Positions 22,125 through 35,273 of a stretch of 64,000 bases of DNA are shown piece by piece (position 1 is the first letter of the stretch; each line of letters opens with the position of its first letter). The notes below the pieces were generated by a model. The model made no database searches, was not told the DNA's origin, and saw nothing but the letters and a program-made list of their open reading frames with translations. The position numbers and the translations under genes were made by a program. The stretch lies in contig CAMXCT020006752.1 in NCBI GenBank assembly GCA_947184155.2, forward strand, positions 1 to 64,000. Direction: 5' to 3'. The stretch is from Cladocopium goreaui (lineage: Eukaryota; Sar; Dinophyceae; Suessiales; Symbiodiniaceae).

Positions 22125-22770
22125 TGGGTACATCCCCTATGTAGGCGAGATTGCGGAAGGCGAACTGAAGGAACCCACGGACGCCAAGAACGGCAAAATC
22201 GGTGGAAGGGAACTGGAAGTTTACCTGAAAGGGGTGAACGGCATCAGAGTACTTTGCAAAATCATGAAGTACCTCGTCCAGATTGGGATCACTCCACAAC
22301 TCATCTATTCCAAGATCGCCGACGTCACAGATGAACATGAAGAACGACAACAAGAGGTTCGACGGGAGGCATCCGACTTCGTCAGAAAGATCATCTCCGG
22401 TGCCTTCGCCGTGCGATCCTACGATTACTTCAGAGTGACACCACCTCAACGAGATGATCATATTCACATCGACCCTGTGGAGTTGGCATGCGCAGTGACG
22501 GAGAGGTCTAGAACCTTCACCATCCTTGTGACGCTCAACAAGATCGGATTGGATCTACCCCAACAACTACAAAGGATTTGGCAAGGGAAGCTCAAAGCCG
22601 TTCAACAGAGCGCTACGCAGATGGCGGCATGCCTCAGGTCACTTGATCCTGCCGAACGTGAGAACGCAAGAGAGTACGTTCGAGCAATTGGTGACGCACA
22701 ACCCACAGAAGAACGGGCTTCATCGAGTGCAAAGGAGTCCGGGAAGCAAAAGAAACGGCGCAAAGAATGA
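22063..22770 (+). pseudogene. C-terminal region of chain, basic tail
   Basis: The frame opens at an ATG (22063) overlapping the previous frame and encodes 235 residues, ending in a Lys/Arg-rich tail (ESGKQKKRRKE) followed by TGA. Middle: YVGEIAEGELKEPTDAKNGK, VNGIRVLCKIMKYLVQIGIT. Not recognised. It could be a separate ORF, but the overlap style matches the other frame switches. Confidence 0.45.
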
Positions 22771-23365
22771 AATCATCATGGCCTACACCATTGAAGAGCA
22801 CAATTGAGAGGATTCTGAGTGCCGGGCTAATTCATATGAATCCTATGCTTTCAGGATACGAAGTTTTCCTGATGCAAGGGATAAAAATTTCAAGGGCGTA
22901 TGAACCAAGGTAGGAAACCTTACAGATGCGGCGTAATTCGAAGGGTGCGCGGAACACCGGAGGTATGTCTACCACGGTTAGTACGCAATCCCGGAGCGAC
23001 GAAACCGCGTTATATACACAAAGCTGCGAGTAATTGGCGGGTGAGCAAATGCATATTCCAAATTTTAATCTGGCGCTTGCTCCTGTGCTCGGCACCCTGG
23101 TCGGAGGTAAATCTACCACGACCAAGGGATGCCGGGCATGGGGGGTGTGATTGGAATGCAGGTAGCAGGGACCATTCATGTACAGCAGTCGTCATAGCTT
23201 CGCTCACCCCGCCGTTTGGCTCAAGTCGGCCAATGCCGGCTTAAGACCGCCGACCTCTCAGTCTGATGGAAAAGGGGCGTTCCCGTTGACTCACTGGGAT
23301 AGGACATTGAGAACCATACGATCACTGTTGAGTGCATCTACACGCACACAGAAAGAGCACAACTC
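22771..23365. other. No recognised gene
   Basis: Unique-looking sequence. TTTGGCTCAAG at 23215-23225 equals the 3' end of the dinoflagellate spliced leader; see findings. Confidence 0.5.
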
Positions 23366-23605
23366 TTTCACATATATTATATTATTTTATGTTATATTGT
23401 ATTCTATTTTTAATATATATATATATTAAAATATATTACAGTAAATTATATCACATCATATCATATTATATTAAATTATATTTTGGTATGTTATATTCTA
23501 GTTTTTCATATTATATCATATCATATCATATTATATTATATTATATTATATTATATTATATTTTATTACATTACATTACATTACATTATATATATATATA
23601 TTTAT
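23366..23605. repeat. AT-rich TATTA/TATAT microsatellite
   Basis: Variants of TATTA, CATAT and TTACA pentamers and hexamers over 240 bp, ending in a TA run. Confidence 0.9.
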
Positions 23606-24500
23606 GTGCAATGTAAAGCACATGTTTGCCGCCACATTGATGGAGGTCATGTTTTTTCGTACGACCACGACACCAAGAGGCAGAAGGGCCCGTAGCCTTG
23701 TCAAACTTTCTTTGGGCGCATGCTATAGAGTCTGGGCAGCATTGCCATTGCAGAGGGCATGGCCGCTCTTGTATAGTCCTAGATTCTAGCTGATTCCAGA
23801 TGTCTTTGATCCTGTAATTATTCTTTCATTCTGTTTACCTCATATCCTTGTCATTCCTTGTCTTAGATGCTGCCAAGGAGTTTCCTGGCTTTGGGCCAGC
23901 ACTGCACAGGTGCCTGTGAGGCAGCTCCGGAGCCTGCCACTGCCTGAGTGCACAACGTCTACATGACTACATGAGTTAGAATACATTAGATAGCAGTAGT
24001 CTAACCAAGAACTTTTAAGGATTTATAAAGGAATTTTAAGGAATACATTAGATAACAGTAGTCCAATCGGGAACTCCACCTACAACATCGACGCCTGTGT
24101 GGTTTCAATGGCCCCTGATGTGACGGCTGCGCAGCACTTGTTGAAAGGTGTGGAAACGCTTTCACATTCCAAACTTCACTCTCCATTTAGATAATAAGTA
24201 TCTTGATGCTGGCCGGGCTTTGCTACTTGTTCTTTGAGTCCCTTGCTTCGAAGCTCAAAGTCCTTTCAAGACTTTCAGCAAGACAGTAAGGCACAAGGTT
24301 TCATTTGTTCATTCAATACAGCATATACAAGTAGTACCCGGGCAAGCCGGGGGCGGAAGTTTCAAAATTGAAACACCTATCGCCTATAGAGCCGAGCAAA
24401 GACTGTGCCTGTAGATTGCGGGCAAGCTTTCTGTGCATCGCAGCAACAATCTCTTGACTTGTCATTTCAAGATTTTTTTTTGGATCCAATCTCTTCTCTT
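23606..24500. other. Intergenic; includes a dispersed repeat near 24330-24390
   Basis: No gene recognised. The stretch around 24333-24390 (AGTAGTACC...GGCGGAAGTTTCAAAA) is matched in inverse orientation near 43285-43342, so it is a dispersed repeat fragment. Confidence 0.5.
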
Positions 24501-24504
24501 TTCA

Positions 24505-25525
24505 TCTAACATCTCTCATCTCATCTCATCTCATCTCATCTTACTTCATCCAATTTCATTTCATCTCATTACATCCAACTTCACTTCGTCTAATTTCATT
24601 TGATCCAATCTCTTGTCATGTCATCTCAAATCTCAAATCTCAAATCTCAAATCTCACGTCTCACGTCTCACGTCTCACGTCTCACGTCTCACATCTCATA
24701 TCTCACATCTCACGTCTCACATCTCACGTCTCACATCTCACGTCTCACATCTCACATCTCACATCTCACATCTCACATCTCATCTCACGTCTCACGTCTC
24801 ACGTCTCACGTCTCACGTCTCACGTCTCACGTCTCACGTCTCACGTCCCACATCTCACGTCTCACGTCTCACATCTCACATCTCACATCTCACATCTCAC
24901 ATCTCACATCTCACATCTCATCTCACGTCTCACGTCTCACGTCTCACGTCTCACGTCTCACATCTCACGTCTCACGTCTCACATCTCACATCTCACATCT
25001 CACATCTCACATCTCACATTTCACATCTCACATCTCACATCTCACATCTCACATCTCATCTCACGTCTCACGTCTCACGTCTCACGTCTCACGTCTCACG
25101 TCTCACGTCTCACATCTCACATCTCACATCTCACATCTCACATCTCACATCTCACGTCTCACATCTCACATCTCACATCTCATCTCATCTCACGTCTCAC
25201 GTCTCACGTCTCACGTCTCACGTCTCACGTCTCACGTCTCACATCTCACGTCTCACGTCTCACATCTCACATCTCACATCTCACATCTCACATCTCACAT
25301 CTCACATCTCATCTCACGTCTCACGTCTCACGTCTCACGTCTCACGTCTCACGTCTCACGTCTCACGTCTCCCGTCTCACGTCTCACGTCTCACGTCTCA
25401 CGTCTCAGGTCTCAGGTCTCACGTCTCTCATCTCATCTCATCTCATCTCATCTCATCTCATCTCATCTCATCTCATCTCATCTCATCTCATCTCATCTCA
25501 TCTCATCTCATCTCATCTCATCCAT
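24505..25525. repeat. CACGTCT/CACATCT heptamer minisatellite grading into TCTCA pentamers
   Basis: Heptamers CACGTCT and CACATCT alternate in blocks from about 24640 to 25430, then (TCTCA)n to about 25520. The long frames encoding SHVSRLT and SHISHLT strings are translations of the repeat, not a gene. Confidence 0.97.
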
Positions 25526-26095
25526 TGTCAACTCATCTCTTTTCATCTCATGTCTTGTTTCCCCATTTTTTCACGTCATCTCGTCTGATGGCCTTTTGCG
25601 TCGTCTCTCCCTTTCTCAACCCGTCCAAACTCTTCGCAGTTGATCTCAATCGTTTTCAGTCTTTTTCCTGTTATCTCAGCTTGTCTGATTATTTCATTTT
25701 ATCTCATTCCAGCTAATCTGCTGGAGCCATTGTACTCTCTCTTTTGTTCTCTCATCTTTCTGACTTCCCATTGAAGCTCTTCCCCATGAGACGCCGCAAC
25801 AGTTTTTTAATATGCAGAACGGTCCCTCTGTCCCGGTACCTCCCTCTCCCCCTGTCCCGCCCACAGAACAGCTTGACAGGGAACCACGGAATCCCCCAAG
25901 GTGAGCTCAAGACCTTCAACCAGCGGAACAAATCAGCAAAGCACCGGGAAGTGCCTGTATCTTACTCTTGAAATATCATGAAATATCGATATTTAATTGC
26001 CTGCGGCAAGCCCGCCGCCCATAGCCATTTGGTTCATAGAGACATCTTATATGAGCCTTCGGCGTAGTCGCTGACCGTGGCCTGGACAAAAACAA
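25526..26095. other. No recognised gene
   Basis: Pyrimidine-rich sequence followed by unremarkable unique sequence. Confidence 0.4.
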
Positions 26096-26555
26096 GGCTA
26101 GTGTGTGTGTAAAAGCTTCTGTGCGTAAAATCTGCGGTGTGTAAAAACTTCTGTGTGTAAAAACTTCTGTGTGTATAAACGTCTGTGTGTAAAAACCTCT
26201 GTGTGTATAAGCGTTTGTGTTGTAAAAACTTTTGTGTGTAAAAACATCTGTGTGTAAAAGTTTCTGTGTGCAAAAGCGTCTGCGTGTAAAAACGTCTGTG
26301 TGTAAAAGCATCTGTGTGTAAAAGGTTCTGTGTGTATAAACCTCTGTGTGTAAAAGCCTCGGTGTGTAAAAACTTTTGTGTGTAAAATCCTCTGTGTGTA
26401 AAAGCGCCTGTGTGTAAAAACTTCTGTGTGTAAAAGCGCCTGTGTGTAAAAGCGCCTGTGTGTAAAAGCTTCTGTGTGTAAAAGCTGTTGTGTGTGTAAA
26501 ACTTTTGTGTGTAAAAACTTCTGTGTGTAAAAACTTCTGTGTGTAAACTTCTGAT
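26096..26555. repeat. 18-bp minisatellite (TGTGTGTAAAAACTTCTG type)
   Basis: About 25 imperfect copies of TGTGTGTAAAARCBTCTG with variants in the last bases. Confidence 0.95.
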
Positions 26556-26584
26556 GAGTCGAAGTCGGAGTAGGCGTGGGAGAA

Positions 26585-26705
26585 GGGCCTCCAGCGCCTT
26601 CAGCGCCTCCAGCCCCTTTAGCGCCATCAGCGCCTCCAGCGCCTTCAGCGCCTCCAGCGCCTCCAACGCCCCCAGCGCCTTCAGCGCCTCCAGCGCCTCC
26701 AGCAT
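26585..26705. repeat. 9-bp repeat AGCGCCTCC/AGCGCCTTC
   Basis: Tandem nonamers, adjacent to and distinct from the 18-bp minisatellite. Confidence 0.9.
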
Positions 26706-29363
26706 GTTTAGAACGTTTCAGTAGCGCTCTTACTTATCATCTACTAAAATGGGAAAATGCATAAGAGTAGCTGCTAACTGCCAAATAGCCTCGAACTGTC
26801 CATCGTACCCTCTCCCCCCCAAGCTCCCGGCGCATTTTGAAGCAGTCTCGGAAGCAGATGGTCACGGGCTCAAATCCTGCAAGGGCGATCCCTCTCTGAC
26901 TCTAGCCCAGGATTTGTTGAGTTTATGTGCTGTCCAGTTGATGCCAGCCGAAACGTGCCGCAGCTGCTCAGCAACAAAAACAAGGTGTTGAAAAAAGAGA
27001 TCTGGACGGGCATGGATGAGTATCGTCTGCACTTCCCTGCATGTTTCCAAGTTCCGCTCACCTTTTTCCACATTCATATGACCTTTAGGTTTCGTTCATT
27101 TTGGGCTTCTAGTTGCTTGGCATGATTGACGACCGGAGGGGTCGAGGGACTGGTGTCCAATGTCAGGTGGTGACGTTGGAAGGTCCCACTGCCACGGAGG
27201 ATATGATAAACGTTTGGAACCCTGCACATCATTCAGTTGACGTCGGCTATGTCAACTGCATGCAACTCTGAAAATGCAACGATTTTTTGACCATGGGTAG
27301 CATGTGGGAAAAGATCAGGAGATGCAAGCAGAAACTTCAGACTGACAAATCCAAATGATCCTTCCATGACCAGCAGGTGCAGGATGGTGCAGGTATAGAT
27401 GGACTGATGGAAGACACGTTGCACTTCGCCTGTATGCCTGTATGCCGTGCCACTGTGTGGTGCAATCCATGTGGCACTACTCTTTCACTTTGCACATCAC
27501 ATCACATGGGTGCTCCTCGCTGGTAATTGAGCATCATAGTCATAGTGTTACACAATTGTTAGGTATTGCGTAACGCTGTTCAGTCCCTGATCATTTCGTC
27601 ATTTAGTGTAGGGCAGTGTAGTACACTTGATTGCAGGCGCATTCGTGTTGTGAGTCCTTTAACATGTCTAGCAGAGTCTAGCATGGTTTCGCCCGCAGCA
27701 AACCCTTCTCTTGCAGTCGCATCCGCTGCCCCTTTTTCTTTTCTGCAGCCTTCTCTTTGTAGATTACACTGTCGCATACAGATCAGAATGATTTCTCATT
27801 TTGTCGTTGCACAGCATCTGCAGCACCTCTTATAGTGTGTTGTCGTATGATGTGGTACGGAGTAGCCCCAGTTTGTAGTTTGCCGAAGTAGAACACTTCA
27901 AGAATTTCAAGAACTTTTATATAATAGCACTTATTGTTCCAGCCTGTGGTTCCGTATGTCGAAGCAAGTAAGACAATACACTTCAGAATTTCAGTATCCG
28001 ATCTTTTGCTCAATCATCACTCACGCTCACACTTGTTCATTGCTTTGCTCATGCATCGATCATGCCACATATATGCATTCATTTAACTGATCTCTTCTCA
28101 AACAACCAACCAACCAACCAACAAACCAACAAACCAACCGATCAATCAATCAATCAATCAATCACTGGCTTCCAATAGACCTCCTTGATTTCGTGGGTTT
28201 CTCCTATCCTTTGGAAGCAACCGCCCCAAGGAGTAATTTGTATTCTCGACACCTAGAGATATTAGTAAAAATATGTAAAATGGCTACAGGCACTTTCAAG
28301 TTTCAAGCAGATTTGGCTTTGTGCCTCAGATGCTGCTTAAAGGTTCTCAGACGTTTCCAGATGCTTTTAAGCCAAGGCCACGCAGTCCCTCATCACTGCA
28401 ACTCCTCAAGAGATTGCACAGCTCTTCCAGCAGGAGGAGCCGAGATGGAGGCAGACAGACAGATTTGACAGCAAAAACACATTTGATTGACATCGGATAC
28501 AGAATGATTCATTCCATTCTGATTCCAGTTTATCAATGTTTATCAGCTGTTCAGATGCGTTTCAGATCTTCTTTCAGATCAGTTTCAGCTTTCCCCCATT
28601 TGGGGTGCAGCAAAAACTTTCCATTTGAGTCAAGTCACCTCAATCAGCCTCAATCATCAATCCAAAGTTTTCATGTGGCGAAGTCAGGTCACATTGGGTC
28701 ATATGGCTTTAGCTGATGGATACAGAGATGTTGTTTTGACGGAGCGCTACATTTCAACACATCCTGGTGGGCATTGGACCATAGAGGTGGCAGAAAAGAT
28801 GAATTTTGATGGTGTATGTACGGGTTACCGTATGATGTATGATGATGTATGTAATTACAATGTCTGATGTTTATATGATTTTATATGATGTTTATGTGTA
28901 CATTATGTGTACTAAGTAGTAAGTTGGCTCGAGTATACACGCTCACGATACAAGCTCACGATGCCCATGTTCGGTGGCCACAGCGGCTTGTTCCAGAAAT
29001 TCTTATATAGTATTGTGATATATTATATCATATTGTGTCATATTGTGTTCATAATTCACAAGATTCCATACATTTCCATACACTTGTTTGATCCGGAGAT
29101 CCGTGTTTCCTTGTTTCCTCTTCCCAGATACCCAGCGTGGTTGCCGTCAATAGACATGCCTGCTAGGTAAATGCTTTGACCTCACAGACGCACCTCATGA
29201 TGATAATGGAGGCCTGAAACAGACTTGTGTGTACGTGTTTGACATTTCTCTACAGAGAAGAATTTTTGTGCGTTTAAATAGATTGAAATAGTTTGGACAT
29301 ATTTATCATTCCAACATATTCCAACCCCATTCTGTGTCACCCCGGTTCCACATCAGAGAGGAC
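26706..29363. other. Long intergenic stretch without recognised genes
   Basis: Short frames occur but none resembles a known family. A short (AACC)n/(AATC)n microsatellite lies at about 28100-28165, and AT-rich ATGATGTAT/TATATGATG repeats at about 28810-28910. Confidence 0.5.
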
Positions 29364-31702
29364 GTGCCAAGTCAGTGAACACGAACAAACATGAGACCTG
29401 GAGAAAACGATTGTGACACAGTTTTTAAATTTGAAAACGGTCCCTACTTTTGAGCCCCGAGATTTTGTTTTCTAAAAAGCATGTGCTAAATCAGTGAACA
29501 CGAACAAACATGAGACCTGGAGAAAACGATTGTGACACAGTTTTTAAATTTGAAAACGGTCCCTACTTTTGAGCCCCGAGATTTTGTTTTCTAAAAAGCA
29601 TGTGCTAAATCAGTGAAGATGAACATGAGTGAACGATTGTGACACATTTTTAAATTTGAAAACGGTCCCTACTTTTGAGCCCCGAGATTTTGTTTTCTAA
29701 AAAGCATGTGCTAAATCAGTGAAGACGAACAAACATGAGACCTGGAGGAAACGATTGTGACACAGTTTTTAAATTTGAAAACGGTCCCTACTTTTGAGCC
29801 CCGAGATTTTGTTTTCTAAAAAGCATGTGCTAAATCAGTGAACACGAACAAACATGAGACCTGGAGAAAACGATTGTGACACAGTTTTTAAATTTGAAAA
29901 CGGTCCCTACTTTTGAGCCCCGAGATTTTGTTTTCTAAAAAGCATGTGCTAAATCAGTGAAGACGAACAAACATGAGACCTGGAGGAAACGATTGTGACA
30001 CAGTTTTTAAATTTGAAAACGGTCCCTACTTTTGAGCCCCGAGATTTTGTTTTCTAAAAACATGTGCTAAATCAGTGAAGACGAACAAACATGAGACCTG
30101 GAGGAAACGATTGTGACACAGTTTTTAAATTTGAAAACGGTCCCTACTTTTGAGCCCCGAGATTTTGTTTTCTAAAAAACATGTGCTAAATCAGTGAAGA
30201 CGAACAAACATGAGACCTGGAGGAAACGATTGTGACACAGTGTTTATTTTTTTGAAAACGGTCCCTACTTTTGAGCCCCGATATTTTGTTTTCTAAAAAA
30301 CATGTGCTAAATCAGTGAAGACGAACAAACATGAGACCTGGAGGAAACGATTGTGACACAGTTTTTAAATTTGAAAACGGTCCCTACTTTTGAGCCCCGA
30401 TATTTTGTTTTCTAAAAAGCATGTGCTAAATCAGTGAAGACGAACAAACATGAGACCTGGAGGAAACGATTGTGACACAGTTTTTAAATTTGAAAACGGT
30501 CCCTACTTTTGAGCCCCGATATTTTGTTTTCTAAAAAACATGTGCTAAATCAGTGAAGACGAATGAGACCTGGAGGAAACGATTGTGACACAGTTTTTAA
30601 ATTTGAAAACGGTCCCTACTTTTGAGCCCCGATATTTTGTTTTCTAAAAAGCATGTGCTAAATCAGTGAAGACGAACAAACATGAGACCTGGAGGAAACG
30701 ATTGTGACACAGTTTTTAAATTTGAAAACGGTCCCTACTTTTGAGCCCCGATATTTTGTTTTCTAAAAAACATGTGCTAAATCAGTGAAGATGAACAAAG
30801 ATGAGACCTGGAGGAAACGATTGTGACACAGTTTTTAAATTTGAAAACGGTCCCTACTTTTGAGCCCCGATATTTTGTTTTCTAAAAAGCATGTGCTAAA
30901 TCAGTGAAGACGAACAAACATGAGACCTGGAGGAAACGATTGTGACACAGTGTTTTAATTTTGAAAACGGTCCCTACTTTTGAGCCCCGATATTTTGTTT
31001 TCTAAAAAGCATGTGCTAAATCAGTGAAGACGAACAAACATGAGACCTGGAGGAAACGATTGTGACACAGTTTTTAAATTTGAAAACGGTCCCTACTTTT
31101 GAGCCCCGATATTTTGTTTTCTAAAAAGCATGTGCTAAATCAGTGAAGACGAACAAACATGAGACCTGGAGGAAACGATTGTGACACAGTGTTTATTTTT
31201 TGAAAACGGTCCCTACTTTTGAGCCCCGATATTTTGTTTTCTAAAAAGCATGTGCTAAATCAGTGAAGACGAACAAACATGAGACCTGGAGGAAACGATT
31301 GTGACACAGTGTTTCATTTTTTGAAAACGGTCCCTACTTTTGAGCCCCGCGATTTTGTTTTCTAAAAAGCATGTGCTAAATCAGTGAAGACGAACAAACA
31401 TGAGACCTGGAGGAAACGATTGTGACACAGTGTTTCATTTTTTGAAAACGGTCCCTACTTTTGAGCCCCGCGATTTTGTTTTCTAAAAAGCATGTGCTAA
31501 ATCAGTGAAGACGAACAAACATGAGACCTGGAGGAAACGATTGTGACACATTTTTTTTAATTTTTTGAAAACGGTCCCTACTTTTGAGCCCCGATATTTT
31601 GTTTTCTAAAAAGCATGTGCTAAATCAGTGAAGACGAACAAACATGAGACCTGGAGGAAACGATTGTGACACAGTGTTTCATTTTTTGAAAACGGTCCCT
31701 AC
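29364..31702. repeat. 119-bp satellite array, about 20 copies
   Basis: Unit of about 119 bp containing GAGACCTGGAGGAAACGATT, GAAAACGGTCCCTACTTTTG and GTTTTCTAAAAAGCATGTGC. Copies are nearly identical; variation concentrates in the A/T stretch before GAAAACGG and in GAGATTTTG, GATATTTTG or GCGATTTTG. Two units have short deletions (near 29612 and 30565). The same satellite recurs at 43348-43906. Confidence 0.97.
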
Positions 31703-33485
31703 CTCGCAGTTTGAATCTGGGGACTTGGGTACCCTTGGCTGGATCTTCTGGGCTAGGCCAAGCAGATGCCCGATGTTCGACGACGATTCGGAGTCCGAGG
31801 CGCTCGGCAGAGCGAGAGCGGTCTATGAGGAGATGGAGCACCTTGAGCAGTTCTAGTGGTGGAGATTCAGTTTTCCATTGTTTTGTAAGAGCCTTGTCGC
31901 TGATTGATATTCTGTATAGTTATTCTATGTTATTCTATCGTATTCTCGTTTTCAATTAAGGACTGTGTGCTCAGTAGAAGATTGTGCAAGTGAGAAAGAA
32001 CCTGGCGCACTTTTCCCCAGATTATGCAGATGATTCCAGGGGCGATATTCCTGAACTCATCACTGTTGCAAATTGACCGAAGAGCCAGGACCATTGACAC
32101 ATAGACGTTGATGAGCAGTGCGGTTCGGGCAAAAAAAGGATAGCCTCAAGTGCAACATGTGGTAGAAATGCAAAGAACATGACCAGAGAAACTGAGACAA
32201 TCACCAGTCAAAACCAACATCTGAAATTTCATCCTATTTTGTCAACTTGTGTTTCATTGCTGGAGAGGAAGTAGAGCTGTCCACAGGTGCATGAATTTTT
32301 AACTCCAGAGACACATGGGATCTCCATTGCTCACATTCTGGAAACATACGTTTGTTCGATTTGTACGGGCAATAGGTTCGACGTATTGGGAGATCTTTCC
32401 CCGAACCTGCCAACGCGTAAGATATCGCACGATTGAACAATGAAGTGAAACGAAAAATCGCAAAGCAGTCATGATCCATGCTCTGCAGCGAGCTCTTGGC
32501 GCTTGAAACATCTTGAAACCGGATTTCACAGCTACAGCTATAACATCCATCTTTTCAAAACACAATGATTTTTTCATCCTGCAAATCAGAGCATACGCTG
32601 ACTAGTGACTCGTGGTTTGAGGTGGTTGCAAGACATAGCCAAAACGGGCCGGCTTTTTCTTTCCACTGATTGGGCTGCTTCGCATCTTTTGCTAGGAGAG
32701 CCCGATATCAACCTGTGAAGGACAGCCGGTACAACCTATGACATTCATCACGATGTCGATGGCGCATGAGTGGCCCCCATGCACATGGCGAGTAAATGCT
32801 GAGCTGGAAGCATGGATGCTTCTTGGCCGAGTATTTGATATGGTCTGTTCAATGGATGTCAACATCTATTTCTCTTCGTTTTGCCTGCTGTTCTTCTCTG
32901 TTTTGAGGCATTTGCAGCCGGCTGTCCAACTTTTGTTTGTCTCACAGCTGGCACGGCAGCTTGCTAAGCAGCTGGATTGCGAAAGGGGCTGCTGCCAGCC
33001 TCCAGTTTTTGAGGCCAGTGTGCCTCTGTCAGACTCCCAGCGTGAGAAACTTCCTGTCCCAGAGAAGTTGAAGTCTTTGTGTTTCTCATTTTCCCTGTTG
33101 AGAATGCAAGGCGTTCAATGCCTGGAGCAATCTTTGAAAAAGCATGGAACTCAGGAAATTTTGGAATTTTCAGGTGGTGTGTTATATCCTTTTATATCCT
33201 TGTCAAATCAGTGATGTAATGATTTCATTTGTGGCCCTTTGCGGCCACATGTGCAGTTCGAACAGCATTGGAGTTGTCAGCGCTACAACCAATGCTACTT
33301 TCCGAAATTGCTCGACATTTTGACACCAGCCCCCCACCTCTGTCGACGCCATCACCTGAGCCTGCTGCGGGATCCTTCCCAATCAGGACCATTTGCAAGT
33401 GGCTTCCGCAGAGGAGGAGTCCGAGAAGGACACGAGGCTTTGGGCCGGTCAAGATCCAAACTGACACTTCGTGGCCATTTCGTGT
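31703..33485. repeat. Segmental duplication A, copy 1
   Basis: Nearly identical to 43908-45715 at a constant offset of 12203 bp until a 26-bp insertion in copy 2. In both copies it starts at the same point of the 119-bp satellite. A stretch of about 46 bp near 33252-33297 is replaced by unrelated sequence in copy 2. Similarity stops at about 33480. Confidence 0.95.
32816..33214 (+). CDS. Possible exon, unrecognised protein
   Basis: An open frame from ATG 32816 shared with copy 2 (45045-45443). It encodes an aliphatic start and LARQLAKQLDCERGCCQPPV, EKLPVPEKLKSLCFSF and LEQSLKKHGTQEILEFS. Differences between copies include several replacements, so selection is not evident. Low-confidence exon candidate. 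Confidence 0.25.
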   Translation: MLLGRVFDMVCSMDVNIYFSSFCLLFFSVLRHLQPAVQLLFVSQLARQLAKQLDCERGCCQPPVFEASVPLSDSQREKLPVPEKLKSLCFSFSLLRMQGVQCLEQSLKKHGTQEILEFSGGVLYPFISLSNQ

Positions 33486-35273
33486 GGCATCTCCACGCCC
33501 ATCTTAAAGATGGGATGTAGTAAATTATCCGCCAACCTTGTCCACAAGTGCTGAGAATACATTTTCAAACGGCCTAATGGTTTTGAGTTTGTTTAGACTG
33601 CTTGGGAAATGCTTTAGATTGATTCTGTCTAACTTTTAGCTGGCCTCGTCTCTTTCTGTTTGATCTAGAGGTTTGCCCGAGTGCCATATATAATTAGACA
33701 CATGGTTATAGTGAGACTAGGGTACCCCCAAAGCCCATAGTTGATCACCCTATTTTGGTCAGTTTTCCAAGTTTTTTTTGGGGTACATAATGTATCCAGT
33801 CCTTTAGTGGATTTTTTCCACCGTAGTTATTGGGTGCCCATATATCAATAAACATACGGTGCATCGCGGGGGCGAGAATCCAGGGTTATACTAATTAATG
33901 GTCATTATCGAAGGAAGTTTAGAAGTTTAACTTCCGACAATATGGACAGTTGCAGCAAAGTGGGGAGCACAGTCAGAGAAGAGAAAGGAAGAAGAGAGAA
34001 GGTCACAGAAGAGAAAGGCAGAAGAAAGAAGATCAAGATGCGCGCAAATGTAGAAAAGACGCGAACAACTTGTTTCTCGCTCCGGAGGGTCGAGATGAGA
34101 CATGAGAAGTTGCATGCCGGTGTGGCGTGAAGCACAGTTTGAAGTCGGAATGCACGAAACACCTCGGCTCCCCAACGCTTTTGGAATTTGGGATGTGCAA
34201 AAAGTGCACGGCTTTGTGGCGCGATTTGGTGTGTTTCACCTGCCCTTCCCCAGCGGGCCCCAGCCTGACCGTCCTGTGTTTGATGTGGAGGCTCTCAGCG
34301 ACGACCTCCAGCGTTGAACCTCAACAGCGATGACAAGATGTCAGGACGCATTACTATGGGCAATCGACCATTTTGTTTTCAAGGCTACGCAGAGCTGAGA
34401 TTCTGGTGTAACATGGTGTAACTGTGCAACTAAGTGATGTCCACACTGGACGGTGTAGCAGGACAGCGTGCAACATCATGCCCTTCAAGATGGTTTGTGA
34501 TTCTTCAGCCAAGCAGATCCTTTTACCATTGCAGAGTGCTGGGCTGGTCTTGGACTCATCCATGCTGTTTTCCCATATGTTTCTCCAAGATGGAAGAGTA
34601 GGAATGGATGACTATCCACTACCACAGGTCAATACAATCACAGCTGAACGCTCATGTGGTCAACAAATACCAAACCTGGAAGACCGGTGAGCTTCTGGCG
34701 ATGGTTTTGGCCAAGAAGCACCAAGAATGTTGGAAGCACGAAATTGGTATCAAATTCAGTGGGACATGTTGCATGTTAGTGTAAGTGTTGAATATCATGA
34801 GAATTTACATATTCAAGTACTGATGTGAAAGCCCCATGCAAAACCTTCCGGTTCTGAGCCATGCATTCTAGGGTAAGCCCAAAAACATCTGCTTAGCTAC
34901 TAGACTGCATGAATACTTGAGAATTCAAGAGCATTGATCTTCATTTGGATTGCAGCCACCGTCACCAAGCATCAGGTGGTTGCACTGTCAACAGATATTA
35001 GTTTACTGGTCGTCCGTCACGAGCACAAAGATACCTACCGAGGGATCTATCGCATTCATATGGCAACAAGTAGCGACTCTGATTCACATAGCTGTGGCCC
35101 CAAATTCAGCTTCTGGTTTTAGCACATTTTTGCTGGGATGTTCATTCAAATTGGATGATGTGTTCAATAACCATACTGTCATACTGGCTCGAGCAAATTC
35201 GCAAAAACACGTGTGCATTAATTATGATCACTATGGTAGATCTGCTTTTTACCATATTGTGATCTTATCAAGC
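33486..35273. other. Intergenic; contains a dispersed repeat at about 33908-34060
   Basis: The stretch beginning GGAAGTTTAGAAGTTTAACT, followed by GACAATATGGACAG and a GAGAAGA-rich tail, is matched at 60591-60760. No gene recognised elsewhere. Confidence 0.5.

Noticed and set aside
24600..25716. Long plus-strand frames encoding SHVSRLTSH-like strings
   Set aside because: Direct translation of the CACGTCT/CACATCT minisatellite; open in more than one frame, with no unique domain.
26034..26705. Minus-strand 223-codon frame (HTEVFTHRSFYTQK repeats)
   Set aside because: Translation of the 18-bp minisatellite and the 9-bp repeat.
29364..31702. CRISPR array
   Set aside because: Tandem 119-bp units without unique spacers, in a eukaryotic context.
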